DNA of 64,000 nucleotides from Acidobacteria bacterium Ga0077551. GTDB taxonomy: Bacteria > Pseudomonadota > Alphaproteobacteria > Caulobacterales > Hyphomonadaceae. The stretch covers positions 434,001 through 498,000 of the forward strand of contig LNFC01000022.1 of NCBI GenBank assembly GCA_001464545.1. Direction: 5' to 3'. The stretch's first letter is position 1. Each line of letters starts with the position of its first letter. The translations under genes and the position numbers were made by a program. A model generated the notes under the pieces. That model was given only the letters and a program-made list of their open reading frames with translations, was not told where the DNA came from and did no database searches. Shown here piece after piece: positions 63,421 through 64,000 of this stretch.

Positions 63421-64000
63421 CTACTTCCCGCGATAGTCCCGCATCAAGCCGGCAAAGCGCTCGAACAGGTAGAAGCTGTCCTGCGGGCCGGGTGAGGCTT
63501 CGGGGTGATGCTGCACCGAGATGATGGGCTTGCCCGCCACTGCGAGGCCCGAGTTCGTGCCATCGAACAGTGAGCGGTGGCTTTCGGCAACGCCTGCTGG
63601 AAGCGTGGCGACATCCACGGTGAAGCCGTGGTTCATCGAGACGATCTCGACCTTGCCGGTCGCGAGATCCTTCACCGGATGGTTCGCGCCGTGATGACCC
63701 TGCGCCATCTTCATTGTCTTCGCGCCGAGCGCCAGGGCGAGCATCTGGTGGCCAAGGCAGATGCCGAGGATCGGGATGCCGGACGCGATCAGTTCACGGA
63801 TCATCGCGCCGGAGCGCACATAGGTCGCCGCCGGATCGCCCGGGCCGTTGGAGAACACGACACCGTCCGGCTTCAGCGCGAGGATTTCGGCCGAGGTCGC
63901 GTCCCCGTTCACCACGGTCGAGCGCGCGCCGGCGCTCGCGAGGTTGCGCAGGATATTCTTCTTCACGCCGAAATCGACGACGACGGTATGGAACTCGGCA
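63421..64000 (-). CDS. carA: Carbamoyl-phosphate synthase small subunit (C-terminal part)
   Basis: The C-terminal 192 residues are present; the 5' part lies beyond the window edge. This is the class I glutamine amidotransferase domain that releases ammonia from glutamine for CarB. The nucleophile is in [14 protein letters not shown], and the His-Glu pair is in [21 protein letters not shown] and MNHGFTVD are further landmarks. carB is on the same strand about 7 kb downstream, separated by unrelated genes. Confidence 0.96.
   Translation of the reverse strand, partial: AEFHTVVVDFGVKKNILRNLASAGARSTVVNGDATSAEILALKPDGVVFSNGPGDPAATYVRSGAMIRELIASGIPILGICLGHQMLALALGAKTMKMAQGHHGANHPVKDLATGKVEIVSMNHGFTVDVATLPAGVAESHRSLFDGTNSGLAVAGKPIISVQHHPEASPGPQDSFYLFERFAGLMRDYRGK

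Overview
The window is GC-rich, almost fully coding bacterial chromosome. Gene content and order point to an alphaproteobacterium, most likely near Hyphomonadaceae/Caulobacterales (inference). The markers are a ChpT-type histidine phosphotransferase beside a receiver protein and CheR, a long alphaproteobacterial-type HisRS with HisZ and short HisG, DUF4167 between prmC and clpB, lysC followed by ptsP, and bacterial ELM1 next to greA and carB. I see no rRNA, tRNA, CRISPR array, prophage or insertion sequence.

Layout. 1-5.4 kb: a P450 (cut by the window edge) divergent from a TetR regulator that overlaps a rubredoxin gene, then a secreted phospholipase A2-like protein, a hotdog thioesterase, TerC and ChrA. 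5.5-9.2 kb: a histidine operon (hisS-hisZ-hisG) preceded by a leader peptide with six consecutive His codons and followed by a terminator. 9.5-20.2 kb: argD, argF and hslO, a set usually found together, here separated by a GFA protein, a large LuxR-type ATPase regulator, the two-gene carboxynorspermidine/carboxyspermidine pathway and a radical SAM gene. 20.6-25.1 kb: an M20 peptidase, a GPH-type symporter, ubiG and a DUF924 gene.

25.2-39.8 kb is a housekeeping block on the plus strand: lysC, ptsP, rodZ, ispG, then a small variable set (DUF1214/DUF1254 pair, glucuronoyl-esterase-like hydrolase, MAPEG protein), then prfA, prmC, DUF4167 and clpB. 39.8-47.2 kb is devoted to the envelope: two tandem M23 peptidases, and the ydbH-ynbE-ydbL set for intermembrane lipid traffic. 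47.2-51.5 kb holds chpT, a CheY-like receiver, cheR, mnmA and a WYL-like/TerB-like fusion protein.

51.5-64 kb: carB-greA-ELM1 on the minus strand, then lipoproteins and secreted proteins of unknown role, an MBL hydrolase, an M48 protease, a radical SAM/SPASM protein, a TetR regulator with a clear palindrome upstream, an SRAP (HMCES/YedK) DNA-crosslink protein, and the 3' part of carA.

Most genes are ordinary core functions. The observations I would follow first are the his leader (apparently with almost no 5' UTR), the two unassigned radical SAM proteins, the WYL-like/TerB-like fusion, the P450/TetR/rubredoxin locus, the possible CTG start of prmC and the hairpin abutting a small membrane-protein gene.
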